Of a stretch of 64,000 nt of DNA, positions 19,109 to 29,659 are shown piece after piece; the stretch's first letter is position 1; each line of letters opens with the position of its first letter. A program made the translations under genes and the position numbers. Origin of the DNA: Acinetobacter rudis (GTDB lineage: Bacteria > Pseudomonadota > Gammaproteobacteria > Pseudomonadales > Moraxellaceae); assembly GCF_031157835.1 (NCBI RefSeq), contig NZ_JAVIDR010000002.1:62001-126000 (forward strand), read 5' to 3'. The notes under the pieces are model-generated. The model worked only from the letters and a program-made list of their open reading frames with translations, did no database searches and was not told the DNA's origin.

Positions 19109-20044
19109 CTATATAGGCTTCTGATTTATAAACAAATATTGATAAATAATATACGCGGCTAATCGCGCAGTTTTATTATCGACATCAAAAGATGGATTAC
19201 ATTCAGCAAAATCAAGTAAACGAACTTTCGAACTATGTACAATCTGCTGAAAAATCCACTCAAAATGTGTTAAATCAATACCCTTTACTGCTGGTGCACT
19301 TACCCCAGGAGCAATATGAGCACTAAAAACATCGAGATCAATCGTGACATATAGATCATCAATTTCTGTAATAAACTGTTTTACTTTCGTCTGAATTTGC
19401 ATTTTTTTTGCATCTGTAAATTCATAGTCATATACATACTGACAATGCAATGTCTCTGCTGTATCAAACAGTTTTTTGGTATTCGAATGTTGAGCGACAC
19501 CAAGACACAAATAATTAAAATCTTGACCAGATTGTTGGCTTAATTGTGCCGCCTGAAAAAATGGCGTACCTGAACTAGCAATCGGATCTTGCCTAAGATC
19601 AAAATGCGCATCAAAATTAATAATGCCGATCCTACGCTCTGGATGGTATTGTTGATTGTAATCAAATAAACCTTTAAAGCTTGCAAAGGCAACCTCATGT
19701 CCACCTCCCAACACTATAGGCTTATGTCCTTTAGCTAAGTTTTGTGTCAACACACTAGATAATTCATCTTGTGCTCGCTCTAACTGCTCACCTTGACAAA
19801 CAATGTCACCCAAATCGGCAATGTTCAACGGCTCATGTACTGGTAAGTTACATAGTTGCTGACGAATCGCCTGTGGACCTGCTACCGCACCCACGCGTCC
19901 ATGATTACGCTTAACCCCCTCATCGGAAGCAAAGCCTAATAAAACGTATTCAGGCTGTATCGTATGATTCATAATATGATGAATTCGCTTATGTGCTGCG
20001 CCTTCTCCATCATGCCGTCCTTGCCATTTAAATTTTTGTTGCAT
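19109..20044 (-). CDS. hutG: Formimidoylglutamase HutG
   Basis: About 311 residues of the arginase/agmatinase/formiminoglutamase superfamily, which uses two Mn ions. The metal-binding motifs are visible: GGGHEVAF, NFDAHFDLR and IDLDVFSAHIAPG. The reaction is N-formimino-glutamate to glutamate plus formamide, the last step of the HutG route. I chose the ATG at 20044 because GTGGA lies about 8 bp upstream; the frame stays open to 20101, which would add 19 residues. It lies between hutI and the dehydrogenase in the hut operon. No HutF (deiminase) gene is seen, so the pathway here uses the direct hydrolysis branch. Confidence 0.9.
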   Translation of the reverse strand: MQQKFKWQGRHDGEGAAHKRIHHIMNHTIQPEYVLLGFASDEGVKRNHGRVGAVAGPQAIRQQLCNLPVHEPLNIADLGDIVCQGEQLERAQDELSSVLTQNLAKGHKPIVLGGGHEVAFASFKGLFDYNQQYHPERRIGIINFDAHFDLRQDPIASSGTPFFQAAQLSQQSGQDFNYLCLGVAQHSNTKKLFDTAETLHCQYVYDYEFTDAKKMQIQTKVKQFITEIDDLYVTIDLDVFSAHIAPGVSAPAVKGIDLTHFEWIFQQIVHSSKVRLLDFAECNPSFDVDNKTARLAAYIIYQYLFINQKPI

Positions 20045-20113
20045 ATTTATGTCCACTATTTTTATATCGTCTGTATCTAAAACATACGCACAAGCAATCA
20101 ATCATTTGGTCTT

Positions 20114-21331
20114 TTAAAAATGTACTTCTTGACCATGTCGAATCACTCTTTTAGATAAATCCCCACCTAACCAATAGCTGATTTCCGCAGGATGTTGAAT
20201 TTGCCATGCGACAAAATCTGCTTTTTTCCCAACTTCTAGGCTTCCACACTGTGCTTCAAGACCTAGTGCTCGCGCAGCATATAAAGTCACCCCAGCCAAA
20301 GCTTGTTCAGGTGTAAGTGAAAATAATGTACATCCCATATTCATAACTAAACGCAGTGATAATACTGGAGAAGTACCAGGGTTAAGGTCTGTTGACAAAG
20401 CAATCGCAACACCGTGCTGCTGTAAACTTTGAATAGGTGGATACTGTTTTTCACGTAGCAAATAAAATGCACCAGGTAATAACACCGCGACAGTGCCCGA
20501 TTGCGCCATTGCCTTAACATCATCTTCAGTCATATATTCCAAATGATCTGCCGACAAAGCTTGATATTCTGCTGCTAAACGAGATCCACCAAGGGAAGAT
20601 AATTGTTCAGCATGCAATTTCACATTTAAACCAAGTGCTTTCGCTGTTCGAAATAAACGTTCAACTTGCGCTGGCTGAAAAGCCAAATGCTCACAAAATG
20701 CATCTACAGCATCAACTAATTGTTCTTCATGTAATTTAGGCAACATCTCTGTGCAGATGTAATCAATATAATCATCACTTCGTCCTGTATATTCAGGTGG
20801 AAGTGCATGTGCAGCTAAACAAGTACTTTTAACTGTTAGCGGGAGTTTTTGAGCGAGTTGGCGAATAACACGTAGCATTTTTCGTTCAGATAAATAATCT
20901 AGACCATAACCTGATTTAATCTCAATACTGGTTACACCCTCTAAACGCAATTGTTCAATTCTTTGTTCTGCCTCAGCCAATAATTCTTGCTCACTGGCCA
21001 TTCGCGTTGCGCGCACAGTGCTCATGATGCCCCCACCTTGCGCTGCTATATCCGCATAGGACATCCCTTGTAACCGTTGTTCAAACTCAATACTACGGTT
21101 ACCAGCAAAAACGCTATGTGTATGACAATCAATTAAACCTGGTGTTAACCAAGCGCCATTCATATCAATAGATTGAAAGGATGTAGAATTGAGCTGAGCT
21201 TCGGCATCGGTGGCAGGGCCAATCCAAACAATATCTTCTGCTTCAGTAATTAAGCCAGCATTTTCAATGATTGAATAACGACCATTCTGCATGGTTGCTA
21301 TATGGCAATTGTGCCAATATTTTTTCATCAC
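20114..21331 (-). CDS. hutI: Imidazolonepropionase HutI
   Basis: A 405-residue metal-dependent amidohydrolase. The HxH metal motif is in [10 protein letters not shown], a second histidine motif is KLHAEQL, and a catalytic acidic residue lies in [10 protein letters not shown]. Length and motif order match HutI, which hydrolyses 4-imidazolone-5-propionate to N-formimino-glutamate, the third step of histidine degradation. It is cytoplasmic. It lies in the hut operon between the permease gene and hutG, with about 70 bp to hutG and 120 bp from the permease. Confidence 0.95.
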   Translation of the reverse strand: MMKKYWHNCHIATMQNGRYSIIENAGLITEAEDIVWIGPATDAEAQLNSTSFQSIDMNGAWLTPGLIDCHTHSVFAGNRSIEFEQRLQGMSYADIAAQGGGIMSTVRATRMASEQELLAEAEQRIEQLRLEGVTSIEIKSGYGLDYLSERKMLRVIRQLAQKLPLTVKSTCLAAHALPPEYTGRSDDYIDYICTEMLPKLHEEQLVDAVDAFCEHLAFQPAQVERLFRTAKALGLNVKLHAEQLSSLGGSRLAAEYQALSADHLEYMTEDDVKAMAQSGTVAVLLPGAFYLLREKQYPPIQSLQQHGVAIALSTDLNPGTSPVLSLRLVMNMGCTLFSLTPEQALAGVTLYAARALGLEAQCGSLEVGKKADFVAWQIQHPAEISYWLGGDLSKRVIRHGQEVHF

Positions 21332-21450
21332 TCACTCCATCACCAAAGTTTTTATTTGTTTTAAGATGATGAGTAACACTGCAATATAAATAACCCTACT
21401 GCTTCTAAATGTTTTCTATTTGCAATGTAACTCATCTACTCAAGTAGAAT

Positions 21451-22860
21451 CTAAGGTTTAAACTCAGGTTCTACATTTTTTGCTGTTGAAGTACTGCTTT
21501 GTAATTTAGGCTTCATCCAAATCGTATAGGCGATGCTGAGTAACATCAACCAACCAAAACCGACATAAATTGCAGGTCTAGAATCAGGAAAATAAGCCAT
21601 CATACCCAATACTGCCAACATAAACATAATTGCAAGTGCAGGTGCATAAGGCCAACCGAAAATTGGGAAACCAAGCTGTTTTACACTCTCAGCGGTCATA
21701 TTACGGCGCATAAATACTTGTGAAACCAAGATCATCAACCACACCCACACCGTAGCGAAAGTAGCAATTGCAGCAATCAATAAGAAGATATCTTCAGGCA
21801 TGAGATAATTAAGCACTACACCAATAAGTAATACTGCAACCATCATGACGACTGTCATCCAAGGCACACCATTTTTAGATACTTTTTGGAATATTCTAGG
21901 TGCTTGACCTGTGCTTGCCATACCATAAAGCATTCGACCCGCACCAAAAACATCACTGTTAATCGCAGATATAGCAGCAGTAATCACCACTATATTTAAA
22001 ATTGTTGCCGCAGACTCAATCCCTAAATTCTTGAAAATTTGTACGAATGGGCTACCTTGGTTACCAATTTGATTCCACGGGAAAATCGACATGAGCACAA
22101 AAATAGTGAGTACGTAAAAAAGTAAAATACGCACAGGTACAGCATTAATTGCTTTTGGAATCGATGTTTTAGGATCTTCCGATTCACCAGCTGTAATACC
22201 AATAATCTCAATACCACCAAAAGCAAATACCACTACGGTAAAACATGCAATAAATCCCATAATCCCATGTGGCATAAAACCATCATGAATCCATAAGTTT
22301 TGAACACCTGTAACCACAGTATGATGGTCGACTTGAAAGCCATAAGACATCAGCACCAAACCACCTAAGATCATCGCGACAATCGCAGTCACTTTAATAA
22401 TGGAAAGCCAAAACTCCAGCTCACCAAACACTTTGACGTGTATAAGATTAATTGCACCCAAGAACATGATTAAGGATAAAATCCAAATCCACCTTGGTAC
22501 ATCTGGATACCAAAATCCCATGTATATACTAAATGCGGTCACATCTGCTAAAGCAACAATGATCATTTCTAAGACATAGGTCCATCCTGTGGTAAATCCA
22601 GCCAATGGCCCTATATATTTTGTTGCATAGTAACTAAATGATCCTGAAACAGGATCCTTTACTGCCATTTCACCCAATGCTCGCATCACAATATAAATTG
22701 CAATTCCTGCAATAATATACGCCAACAATACAGATGGCCCAGCCATCTGTATTGCAGCCGCAGAACCGTAAAATAAGCCTGTTCCTATTGCAGATCCCAA
22801 AGCAAGGAATCGAATATGGCGCGTGTTCAATCCACGCGCTAACTTAGAATTATTTGACAT
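21451..22860 (-). CDS. hutT: Amino-acid permease of the APC/AAT family, probable histidine transporter HutT
   Basis: A 469-residue membrane protein with about 12 transmembrane helices and the AAT-family start [23 protein letters not shown]. Family motifs such as [17 protein letters not shown] and [16 protein letters not shown] are present. It is a proton-coupled amino-acid importer. Histidine as substrate is inferred from its position between hutH and hutI, as in other hut operons; proline-type (ProY) specificity would be the alternative. It lies 62 bp after the hutH stop on the same strand. Confidence 0.85.
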   Translation of the reverse strand: MSNNSKLARGLNTRHIRFLALGSAIGTGLFYGSAAAIQMAGPSVLLAYIIAGIAIYIVMRALGEMAVKDPVSGSFSYYATKYIGPLAGFTTGWTYVLEMIIVALADVTAFSIYMGFWYPDVPRWIWILSLIMFLGAINLIHVKVFGELEFWLSIIKVTAIVAMILGGLVLMSYGFQVDHHTVVTGVQNLWIHDGFMPHGIMGFIACFTVVVFAFGGIEIIGITAGESEDPKTSIPKAINAVPVRILLFYVLTIFVLMSIFPWNQIGNQGSPFVQIFKNLGIESAATILNIVVITAAISAINSDVFGAGRMLYGMASTGQAPRIFQKVSKNGVPWMTVVMMVAVLLIGVVLNYLMPEDIFLLIAAIATFATVWVWLMILVSQVFMRRNMTAESVKQLGFPIFGWPYAPALAIMFMLAVLGMMAYFPDSRPAIYVGFGWLMLLSIAYTIWMKPKLQSSTSTAKNVEPEFKP

Positions 22861-22922
22861 GTCATCTCCAATCCTTGAAGTTTTGATGTTTAATACTGCT
22901 CCCTAGACAACGTCATGAATGA

Positions 22923-24452
22923 CTAAATACTTGGCAATAAATCACCAATGATCAGCGTATTTAGGCAACCACTTGCAAGTAATTCACTTGCTTGTTCAAT
23001 ATCTGGAGCAAAAAAACGATCTTCACTGTAGTAAGGAACTTGTTTTCTTAAAATTGTTCTTGCTTGTTCAAGTTTTGGCGAACTTTTTAAACCTTCGCGA
23101 AAATCAAGTCCCTGACAAGCACCTAACCACTCAACAGCCAACACACCTCGAGTATTTTCAGCCATTTCCCACAATCGCTTGCCTGCATTTGGCGCCATTG
23201 ATACATGGTCTTCTTGGTTTGCAGATGTTGGTAAACTGTCCACGCTTGCTGGATGTGCGAGTGCTTTGTTATCACTTGCCAAAGCAGCTGCAGTCACCTG
23301 AGCAATCATGAATCCAGAATTCACCCCACCATTAGCAACTAAAAAAGGCGGCAATTGTGACATATGTCGATCCATCATCATAGAGATACGGCGTTCAGAC
23401 AATGAACCTATTTCAGCAATAGCTAATGCAAGATTATCTGCAGCCATTGCAACTGGTTCAGCATGGAAGTTACCGCCCGATATCACATCACCTTCTAATG
23501 CAAATACCAATGGATTATCAGAGACTGCATTTGACTCAATCGCCAGTACTTCAGCAGCTTGACGAATTTGAGTGAGGCAGGCACCCATCACTTGCGGTTG
23601 GCAACGTAAAGAGTATGGATCTTGTACTTTTGAGCAATCTTTATGAGATGCAGCAACCTCACTACCATCAGTTAACAAATCACGATAAGCCGCTGCTACA
23701 TCAATTTGTCCCTTTTGACCACGTACTGCATGTACACGTGCATCAAATGGTGCACGAGAACCTAACATTGCCTCTACACTTAAACCACCACAAACAGTTG
23801 CAGCAGCAAACAAATCTTCAGCTTCAAACAATCCACGCAAAGCATAAGCCGTTGAAACTTGAGTACCATTTAAAAGTGCCAAGCCTTCTTTTGCAGCCAA
23901 AGAAATAGGTTCAAGTCCTGCAATTTTTAATGCTTCTACAGCAGGCAACCACTGTCCCTGATAACGAGCTTTACTCTCACCCAATAAAACGAGTGACATA
24001 TGAGCTAAAGGTGCTAAATCTCCTGAAGCTCCTACAGAACCTTTTAACGGAATATGCGGATAAACTTCAGCATTAATTAAAGCCAAAATCGCTTCAATGA
24101 CTTTTAAACGAATACCAGAGAAACCACGTGCCAAGCTATTTGCTTTAAGCAACATGATTAAACGCACCATATTGTCATCTAGTGCTTCACCTACCCCAGC
24201 AGCATGTGATAGGACTAAAGAGCGTTGCAATTTTTCTAAATCTTCATTAGCAATTTTTGTTGAAGCTAACAAACCAAAACCAGTATTAATACCATATGCC
24301 GTACGCCCTTCAGCAATGATGGTATTTACACAGCCAACACTTGCCTCTATTGCCGCATGTGCACTTGCATCAAGACTAACTTTGATAGGATTTAAATATG
24401 CTGCACGCAGATCAGCGAGTTTCAATTGTCCTGGGTGTAGATGTATATTCAT
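22923..24452 (-). CDS. hutH: Histidine ammonia-lyase HutH
   Basis: A 509-residue enzyme that removes ammonia from L-histidine to give urocanate, the first step of the pathway. The Ala-Ser-Gly triad that cyclises into the MIO cofactor is present ([14 protein letters not shown]). The family motifs YGINTGFG and QEDHVSM are also present. I chose the ATG at 24452 with GGAAA upstream; the longer frame would begin with a TTG that lies inside this ribosome binding site. A 15-bp hairpin occupies the 94-bp gap between hutU and hutH and may tune expression of this and later genes. Confidence 0.96.
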   Translation of the reverse strand: MNIHLHPGQLKLADLRAAYLNPIKVSLDASAHAAIEASVGCVNTIIAEGRTAYGINTGFGLLASTKIANEDLEKLQRSLVLSHAAGVGEALDDNMVRLIMLLKANSLARGFSGIRLKVIEAILALINAEVYPHIPLKGSVGASGDLAPLAHMSLVLLGESKARYQGQWLPAVEALKIAGLEPISLAAKEGLALLNGTQVSTAYALRGLFEAEDLFAAATVCGGLSVEAMLGSRAPFDARVHAVRGQKGQIDVAAAYRDLLTDGSEVAASHKDCSKVQDPYSLRCQPQVMGACLTQIRQAAEVLAIESNAVSDNPLVFALEGDVISGGNFHAEPVAMAADNLALAIAEIGSLSERRISMMMDRHMSQLPPFLVANGGVNSGFMIAQVTAAALASDNKALAHPASVDSLPTSANQEDHVSMAPNAGKRLWEMAENTRGVLAVEWLGACQGLDFREGLKSSPKLEQARTILRKQVPYYSEDRFFAPDIEQASELLASGCLNTLIIGDLLPSI

Positions 24453-24485
24453 TTTAATTTCCAAATGTATTTAAATTATTTTTCA

Positions 24486-24521
24486 CCTAAACAACAGTGA
24501 ATCCGATCACTATTGTTTAGG
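24486..24521 (-). promoter_or_regulatory. Intercistronic hairpin between hutU and hutH
   Basis: A 15-bp inverted repeat (CCTAAACAATAGTGA / TCACTGTTGTTTAGG on the minus strand) has a 6-nt loop. Its single non-Watson-Crick position is a G-U wobble in the minus-strand RNA but an A-C mismatch in plus-strand RNA, so the structure suits the hut transcript. Only a short A/T run follows, so it may be a leaky terminator or a stabiliser. Confidence 0.7.
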
Positions 24522-24546
24522 TATATTTTTAGCTTGTATTGACTGA

Positions 24547-26229
24547 TTAACCAGTAATCATTGGAAGATTTAAGCCTTGTTCCTTGGCACATTGTACAGC
24601 AATGTCATATCCAGCATCTGCATGGCGCATAACACCTGTTGCTGGATCATTGGTTAATACACGTGCAATACGTGCTGCTGCTTCATCTGTACCATCACAT
24701 ACAATTACTACACCTGAATGCTGCGAAAAGCCCATACCAACACCACCACCGTGATGTAAAGATACCCAAGTTGCTCCACCTGCTGTGTTCAACAAAGCAT
24801 TTAGCAAAGGCCAATCAGATACTGCATCTGAACCATCTTGCATTGCTTCAGTTTCACGGTTAGGACTTGACACTGAACCAGAATCTAAATGATCTCGTCC
24901 AATCACGATTGGTGCAGAAACTTCACCGCTACGAACCATTTCGTTAAATGCTAAACCTAACTTGGCACGTAAGCCCAATCCAACCCAACAAATTCGTGCA
25001 GGTAGACCCTGAAAACTAATACGTTCACGTGCCATATCTAACCAACGATGCAAATGTGCATCATCAGGAATCAACTCTTTAACTTTCGCATCTGTACGAT
25101 AAATATCTTCTGGATCACCAGACAATGCGACCCAACGGAATGGGCCAATGCCACGGCAGAACAATGGACGGATATACGCTGGTACAAAACCAGGGAAATC
25201 AAAGGCATTTTCTACGCCTTGCTCTTTAGCCATCTGACGAATGTTATTACCATAGTCAAATGTTGCGATACCCATTTTTTGGAAATCTAGCATCGCCTGA
25301 ACATGTTGAGCCATAGATTGTTTAGCTGCTTTTACCACAACTTCAGGCTCAGTTTTTGCGCGTAGGCGGTATTCTTCCCAAGTCCAACCTATTGGCAAAT
25401 AACCATTCAAAGGATCATGTGCGCTGGTTTGATCGGTCACCATATCTGGACGCACACCACGACGTACCAATTCAGGTAAGATTTCAGCAGCATTTCCATG
25501 TAATGCAATAGAAATTGCCTTACCTTCAGCTGTATAGCGTTTAATTCGTGCTAAAGCATCATCAAGATCAGCTGCTTGTTCATCGACATAACGCGTACGT
25601 AAACGGAAATCAATACTGCTTTGTTGGCACTCAATATTCAATGAACATGCACCAGCCAAAGTTGCAGCCAAAGGCTGTGCGCCTCCCATTCCACCTAGAC
25701 CAGCAGTTAAGACCCAACGACCGGTTAAATCGCCGTTAAAGTGTTGTCGACCTGCTTCAACAAAGGTTTCATATGTGCCTTGCACAATGCCTTGGCTACC
25801 AATATAAATCCATGAGCCTGCAGTCATTTGACCATACATAGCCAAACCTTTGGCATCTAACTCATTAAAATGTTCCCATGTCGCCCAATGTGGAACCAAA
25901 TTAGAATTAGCCAAGAGAACTCTTGGTGCATCAACATGTGTCTTAAACACACCAACAGGTTTACCTGATTGCACCAACAATGTTTCATCATTCTCTAGAT
26001 TTTTTAGTGTTTCAATGATTTTGTCATAGCACTCCCAATTACGTGCTGCACGACCAATACCGCCATACACAACAAGTTCTTTTGGGTTTTCTGCAACATC
26101 AGGATCTAGATTATTCATCAGCATACGCAGAGGTGCTTCAGTTAACCAACTTTTAGCATTCAGTGTTGTACCACGTGGTGCTCGAATTTCTACATCTCTA
26201 TATTTTGTAATTTCCGTTGACACTGTCAA
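24547..26229 (-). CDS. hutU: Urocanate hydratase HutU
   Basis: A 560-residue enzyme with a tightly bound NAD that hydrates urocanate to 4-imidazolone-5-propionate, the second pathway step. The dinucleotide-binding motif [12 protein letters not shown] and a conserved stretch near the C-terminus ([15 protein letters not shown]) identify the family, and the length matches. It is the first gene of the hutU-hutH-hutT-hutI-hutG-dehydrogenase series. A HutC-like operator lies 66 bp upstream of its start, so it heads its own regulated transcript separate from hutC-hutD. Confidence 0.97.
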   Translation of the reverse strand: MTVSTEITKYRDVEIRAPRGTTLNAKSWLTEAPLRMLMNNLDPDVAENPKELVVYGGIGRAARNWECYDKIIETLKNLENDETLLVQSGKPVGVFKTHVDAPRVLLANSNLVPHWATWEHFNELDAKGLAMYGQMTAGSWIYIGSQGIVQGTYETFVEAGRQHFNGDLTGRWVLTAGLGGMGGAQPLAATLAGACSLNIECQQSSIDFRLRTRYVDEQAADLDDALARIKRYTAEGKAISIALHGNAAEILPELVRRGVRPDMVTDQTSAHDPLNGYLPIGWTWEEYRLRAKTEPEVVVKAAKQSMAQHVQAMLDFQKMGIATFDYGNNIRQMAKEQGVENAFDFPGFVPAYIRPLFCRGIGPFRWVALSGDPEDIYRTDAKVKELIPDDAHLHRWLDMARERISFQGLPARICWVGLGLRAKLGLAFNEMVRSGEVSAPIVIGRDHLDSGSVSSPNRETEAMQDGSDAVSDWPLLNALLNTAGGATWVSLHHGGGVGMGFSQHSGVVIVCDGTDEAAARIARVLTNDPATGVMRHADAGYDIAVQCAKEQGLNLPMITG

Positions 26230-26294
26230 AGCTCCTTATTGAACAGTTAGGTCTTTAAAGCCCATCCTAATAAACATACATGGATATGTATTTA

Positions 26295-26308
26295 CTTATC
26301 TATACAAG
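26295..26308. promoter_or_regulatory. Probable HutC operator in front of hutU
   Basis: CTTATCTATACAAG matches the palindrome CTTGTATATACAAG at 12 of 14 positions; the latter is the type of site bound by HutC repressors. It sits in the 220-bp gap between hutD and hutU, where the hutU promoter must lie. Confidence 0.65.
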
Positions 26309-26449
26309 TACATAATACACAGCAAAATAAGCACTTGTGAAGATGCTAATTTAAAAAAAATTTGAATAGATGGTATAGCTTTGTTTTTTATATTTATATT
26401 TTTTAAAATAAGTTAAATTTACACGTTATTTTTCATGTAATCTCGGCAA

Positions 26450-27031
26450 TTATTTAAAATTTAATTCAACAATTACACCATAAAAAAGAGGATTTTCTAA
26501 AATTTTAATGTGCTTCATTGAGTTATTTTCTTCAATTTTCAAGCTTGCCCCAGCATTTAATACATAACATTGTTGATTAATTTCAATGCTTATTTTTTGT
26601 CTATGGTTATAGATAAAAACAATATCTGCACAGCTATTAATCTCAATAGATTCATCCCTAAACATTCGCATATGTGCACTAAAATGAGCTGGATTATAAA
26701 TCAAATTAAAATCACGAATTGGACCGGCTATTAACTTTGAGTCTATTTTTTCATCACCAGAAAAGCTAAACACATCATTTCCACTCACAATCTGCTGTTT
26801 TCCAGAATCCTGCAAGTCCAAACTGAGACCCTGACCATCAAGAATACTTAATAAACGTTGTTTTGCTGGAAATATTGAAAATGCCCCGTCATTACTGACA
26901 TCTGCCATAGAAATACGCCAGAAAAAATGCTGTAAGTCTTGACCAGAGTCACGAGCTAATTCAATGGTTGTACCTAAACCATTTTTCCATGGCATTTGCC
27001 GATAATCGGCTGATGTCAGTACTTGTATCAT
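26450..27031 (-). CDS. hutD: HutD family protein
   Basis: A 193-residue cupin-like protein with the family opening MPWKNGLGTT close to the N-terminus and the WRISMADV segment. HutD proteins are encoded in many hut clusters and are thought to moderate hut expression or bind a pathway intermediate, but their biochemistry is not settled. Its ATG overlaps the hutC stop by 4 bp, so the two are translationally coupled. It ends about 140 bp before the hutU operator. Confidence 0.9.
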   Translation of the reverse strand: MIQVLTSADYRQMPWKNGLGTTIELARDSGQDLQHFFWRISMADVSNDGAFSIFPAKQRLLSILDGQGLSLDLQDSGKQQIVSGNDVFSFSGDEKIDSKLIAGPIRDFNLIYNPAHFSAHMRMFRDESIEINSCADIVFIYNHRQKISIEINQQCYVLNAGASLKIEENNSMKHIKILENPLFYGVIVELNFK

Positions 27032-27777
27032 GAGACAAATCTACCCTCTAAACTATAACGACTCCCTGGATAAACAAGGCGTGCACTGGAAATTAATTGT
27101 TTATTTGACCAAGTTCTACGTCGAATCTGTAAACACGGTTCCGACTTATTAATCTTTAACCATCGACACTGTTCTGGTGTTGCTAAAACAGCCTCTACCA
27201 CATGTTCACCCTCACTCATTGGTGCATTAGACATTAAGTAAGCATTAGGTGTAACCACATGAAAATCCTGATTTATATAATCAGGCAACAAAGCTGCATT
27301 CACCAATCGATCTTCTATTTGTACGGGTACTTCATTTTCAAAATGTAAGATCACAGAATGGAAGAGTGCATCTCCAATTCTTTTTTGCATTAGCATACTC
27401 TGTTCTGCATTTGCCTTTATTTTTTCTAAAATCAAGATTTCAGCACGATGCACATGATTCCGCGCCACAATCTCATCAGCAATATTATTAATTTGAAACA
27501 AAGCACTATGCCGTTGACCTTCAGCCACAAAAGAGCCTACTCCTTGAATACGGAGTAATAAACCCTCTTGGGTTAATTCACGTAATGCCCGATTAATCGT
27601 CATACGACTACAACCTAGATGTTTGACAAAATCACTCTCAGATGGAATTTTGTCATTGCTTTTCCAACTCCCATCATTAATTCGTTGCTGAATTTGTTTT
27701 TTTACACGGGCATAAATTGGTAACGGTTCATCATTATTTGATAAATCAAAATCATCTAGGTTTAATTCGGTTGACAT
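27028..27777 (-). CDS. hutC: Histidine utilisation repressor HutC (GntR family)
   Basis: About 249 residues: an N-terminal GntR winged helix (roughly residues 20-85, with the SDFVKHLGCSRMTINRALRELTQEG recognition region) and a C-terminal UTRA effector domain that in HutC binds urocanate. I chose the ATG at 27777 over an upstream TTG. A perfect 12-bp palindrome typical of HutC sites lies about 55 bp upstream, indicating autoregulation. It is expected to repress the hutU-led operon until urocanate accumulates. Confidence 0.93.
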   Translation of the reverse strand: MSTELNLDDFDLSNNDEPLPIYARVKKQIQQRINDGSWKSNDKIPSESDFVKHLGCSRMTINRALRELTQEGLLLRIQGVGSFVAEGQRHSALFQINNIADEIVARNHVHRAEILILEKIKANAEQSMLMQKRIGDALFHSVILHFENEVPVQIEDRLVNAALLPDYINQDFHVVTPNAYLMSNAPMSEGEHVVEAVLATPEQCRWLKINKSEPCLQIRRRTWSNKQLISSARLVYPGSRYSLEGRFVS

Positions 27778-27832
27778 GCTCAAACTCAATTCGTCTTGGT
27801 GCTATACTGAGTTTAGTCTATGTTTGTCATAG

Positions 27833-27844
27833 TTGTATATACAA
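27833..27844. promoter_or_regulatory. HutC operator between hutC and gloB
   Basis: TTGTATATACAA is a perfect palindrome, followed by G, and matches the core of known HutC sites. It lies in the 139-bp divergent gap, so it may affect both hutC and the glyoxalase gene. Confidence 0.75.
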
Positions 27845-27916
27845 GATTACATTAGATTTAATCCATTATTGACATTGTTCTTAGATAATGTCGTTTGTCT
27901 CACAAGGAAGATCTGT

Positions 27917-28648
27917 ATGGCCTATAAAATTCATGTCATTGATGTTAAAAATGCATTACAAAATTATATTTGGCTAATTGAGCACCAAGCGAGCCGTGAA
28001 GTCATTGTAATCGATCCAACTGAAGCCAACTTGGTACAACAGTTTTGTCATGAACACCAACTAACACTCAAACAAATTTGGTTAACACACTGGCATAAAG
28101 ATCATATTGGTGGTGTGATGCCTTTAATCGCAGAACAACATATTGCAGTTTATGGTCCTCGTGCCGAACTCAGCAAAATCCCCTTTATTGATCATCCTCT
28201 CGATGACCAAAATCAATTTTATTTTCATGATCTTTGTGTTGATATCATTGCTGTCCCAGGCCATACACTTGGCCATATTGTCTATTTTATTGAATCCTTA
28301 CAAAGTCTATTTAGTGGCGATACACTTTTCGCAATGGGTTGTGGTCGGCTTTTTGAAGGCAGTGCTGAACAAATGTTCCATAGCTTAAATCGTTTGGCTG
28401 CCCTACCCATCCAAACTCAAGTTTATTGTACTCATGAATATACGCTTTCTAATGCTGAATTTGCGATTACCGTAGAGCCTGATAACCTCGCTCTACAACA
28501 AAGACTAAATAAAGTACGTGAACAACGAAAATATTCTGAAATCACCTTACCCAGCAACATTGAATTGGAATTAGCAACAAATCCTTTTTTAAGAGCCGAA
28601 GACTTAGCTGCCTTTACTAAGCTCCGACAGCTTAAGGATAATTTTTAA
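27917..28648 (+). CDS. gloB: Hydroxyacylglutathione hydrolase (glyoxalase II)
   Basis: A 243-residue metallo-beta-lactamase-fold hydrolase with the zinc motif THWHKDH and downstream metal ligands in PGHTLGH and FSGDTLF. It splits S-lactoylglutathione into lactate and glutathione, completing methylglyoxal detoxification. The C-terminal half fits the GloB substrate domain, including CTHEYTLSN. I chose the ATG at 27917, which has AAGGAAG 7 bp upstream; the frame is open further upstream but runs through the hutC operator. It is divergent from hutC and ends before a strong hairpin. Confidence 0.92.
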   Translation: MAYKIHVIDVKNALQNYIWLIEHQASREVIVIDPTEANLVQQFCHEHQLTLKQIWLTHWHKDHIGGVMPLIAEQHIAVYGPRAELSKIPFIDHPLDDQNQFYFHDLCVDIIAVPGHTLGHIVYFIESLQSLFSGDTLFAMGCGRLFEGSAEQMFHSLNRLAALPIQTQVYCTHEYTLSNAEFAITVEPDNLALQQRLNKVREQRKYSEITLPSNIELELATNPFLRAEDLAAFTKLRQLKDNF

Positions 28649-28683
28649 TTTTTGTCGACAAAATCCCAAACAACAGTATTCAA

Positions 28684-28723
28684 ATTATGACTGTACTGCC
28701 ATTAGCAGTACAGTCATAATTTT
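28684..28723 (+). terminator. Terminator after gloB
   Basis: A perfect 16-bp inverted repeat (ATTATGACTGTACTGC / GCAGTACAGTCATAAT) has a CATTA loop and is followed by TTT. The U-tract is short but the stem is very stable. Confidence 0.8.
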
Positions 28724-29107
28724 CACTCTAAAACTTGCTTGTTTTTATTTATGAAACCTTATCAAGATCTTTCATGCCATTATTTTGTTACTTACAACTT
28801 ACACTGACATTTTTTTTTACAACTTCAATAATAAAATCAACAAAATAAAATGATAAAAAATCAGTTATTTTTATTGGCATTATTAACACGACTACCCCGA
28901 GCACCGAAACCCTAACCTATTGATAATTAATATTTTTAAAAAATAACATTCGAATTATATTCATTATTTCTAATCTTTGTCAGTTTTTTCAAGATCAGTG
29001 TCTTGATGTATTTTGAGCATTTAAGCGTATGATAAGCATCATTAGCCCTTTAAAAATTTGTCATTAACCCTTATTAATTTCCCATGCAAGCTTGAAGGAG
29101 ATTTAGG
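28724..29107. other. Non-coding AT-rich region before the 67-residue ORF
   Basis: About 380 bp with no ORF I can support. It should carry the promoter of the small gene at 29108. I see no clear structured element. Confidence 0.5.
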
Positions 29108-29311
29108 ATGAAAAAAGTTGTTAAAGCAAAGAATTTAATTGCATTTAGAATTTGGTTGGAAAAACTTGGATATTCAGTGAAAAACCTAGCTGATAACAAA
29201 GGATTTACATTTAGCTTTAAAAAAGAATATGGTCTAGTGACCTGTGACCTAGCGGGTAATTCTTTGGCAGTACAGTTAGGTGAGGAGTTTGAAGATCATC
29301 TTAAGGCTTAA
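29108..29311 (+). CDS. Small conserved-looking protein of unknown function (67 residues)
   Basis: A 67-residue basic protein with no signal peptide or transmembrane segment. The sequence has alternating hydrophobic positions (AFRIWLEKLGYSV, FTFSFKKEYGLVTCDL) suggesting a small alpha/beta fold. A strong ribosome binding site (GAAGGAG) is 8 bp before the ATG, and a strong terminator follows 110 bp after the stop, so it is a real monocistronic gene. I do not recognise the family. Confidence 0.7.
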   Translation: MKKVVKAKNLIAFRIWLEKLGYSVKNLADNKGFTFSFKKEYGLVTCDLAGNSLAVQLGEEFEDHLKA

Positions 29312-29422
29312 GATTTCAACATAAACCTTATTCAATATATTCAATTGTTTTTAGATTGAACTTGTAACATTAGAAATTAAACAACCATGTAATCTTCATC
29401 ATTGAGTTATTTTTTTATTTTT

Positions 29423-29450
29423 AGGCACTACAGCAATGTAGTGCCTTTTT
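29423..29450 (+). terminator. Terminator downstream of the 67-residue ORF
   Basis: A perfect 10-bp stem (AGGCACTACA / TGTAGTGCCT) with a GCAA tetraloop is followed by TTTTT. Confidence 0.9.
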
Positions 29451-29533
29451 CATATAAATGTTGCACCAATCTTAGCTAGTAAAAAAATAATAGATAAAAA
29501 AAAGGACAAGATAGAGATCTTGTCCTGTAAAAA

Positions 29534-29618
29534 TGGTGGGGGCGAAGAGACTCGAACTCTTACACCTTGCGGCGCTGGAACCTAAATCCAGTGCGTCTAC
29601 CAATTTCGCCACGCCCCC
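29534..29618 (-). tRNA. tRNA-Leu (anticodon UAG)
   Basis: An 85-nt cloverleaf with encoded CCA. The acceptor is GGGGGCG paired with the 3' end, the anticodon loop TTTAGGT (anticodon TAG) is closed by CTGGA/TCCAG, a long variable arm is typical of class II leucine tRNAs, and the T-loop is TTCGAGT. It is identical to the copy at 29778-29862. Confidence 0.97.
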
Positions 29619-29659
29619 AATATAAAAAATTATATATTTGGTTCTTAACAACTTAAATC

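Noticed and set aside
22973-24474. Several plus-strand ORFs of 80-125 codons inside hutH
   Set aside because: They are antisense shadows of a well-supported gene with clear family motifs and no start signals.
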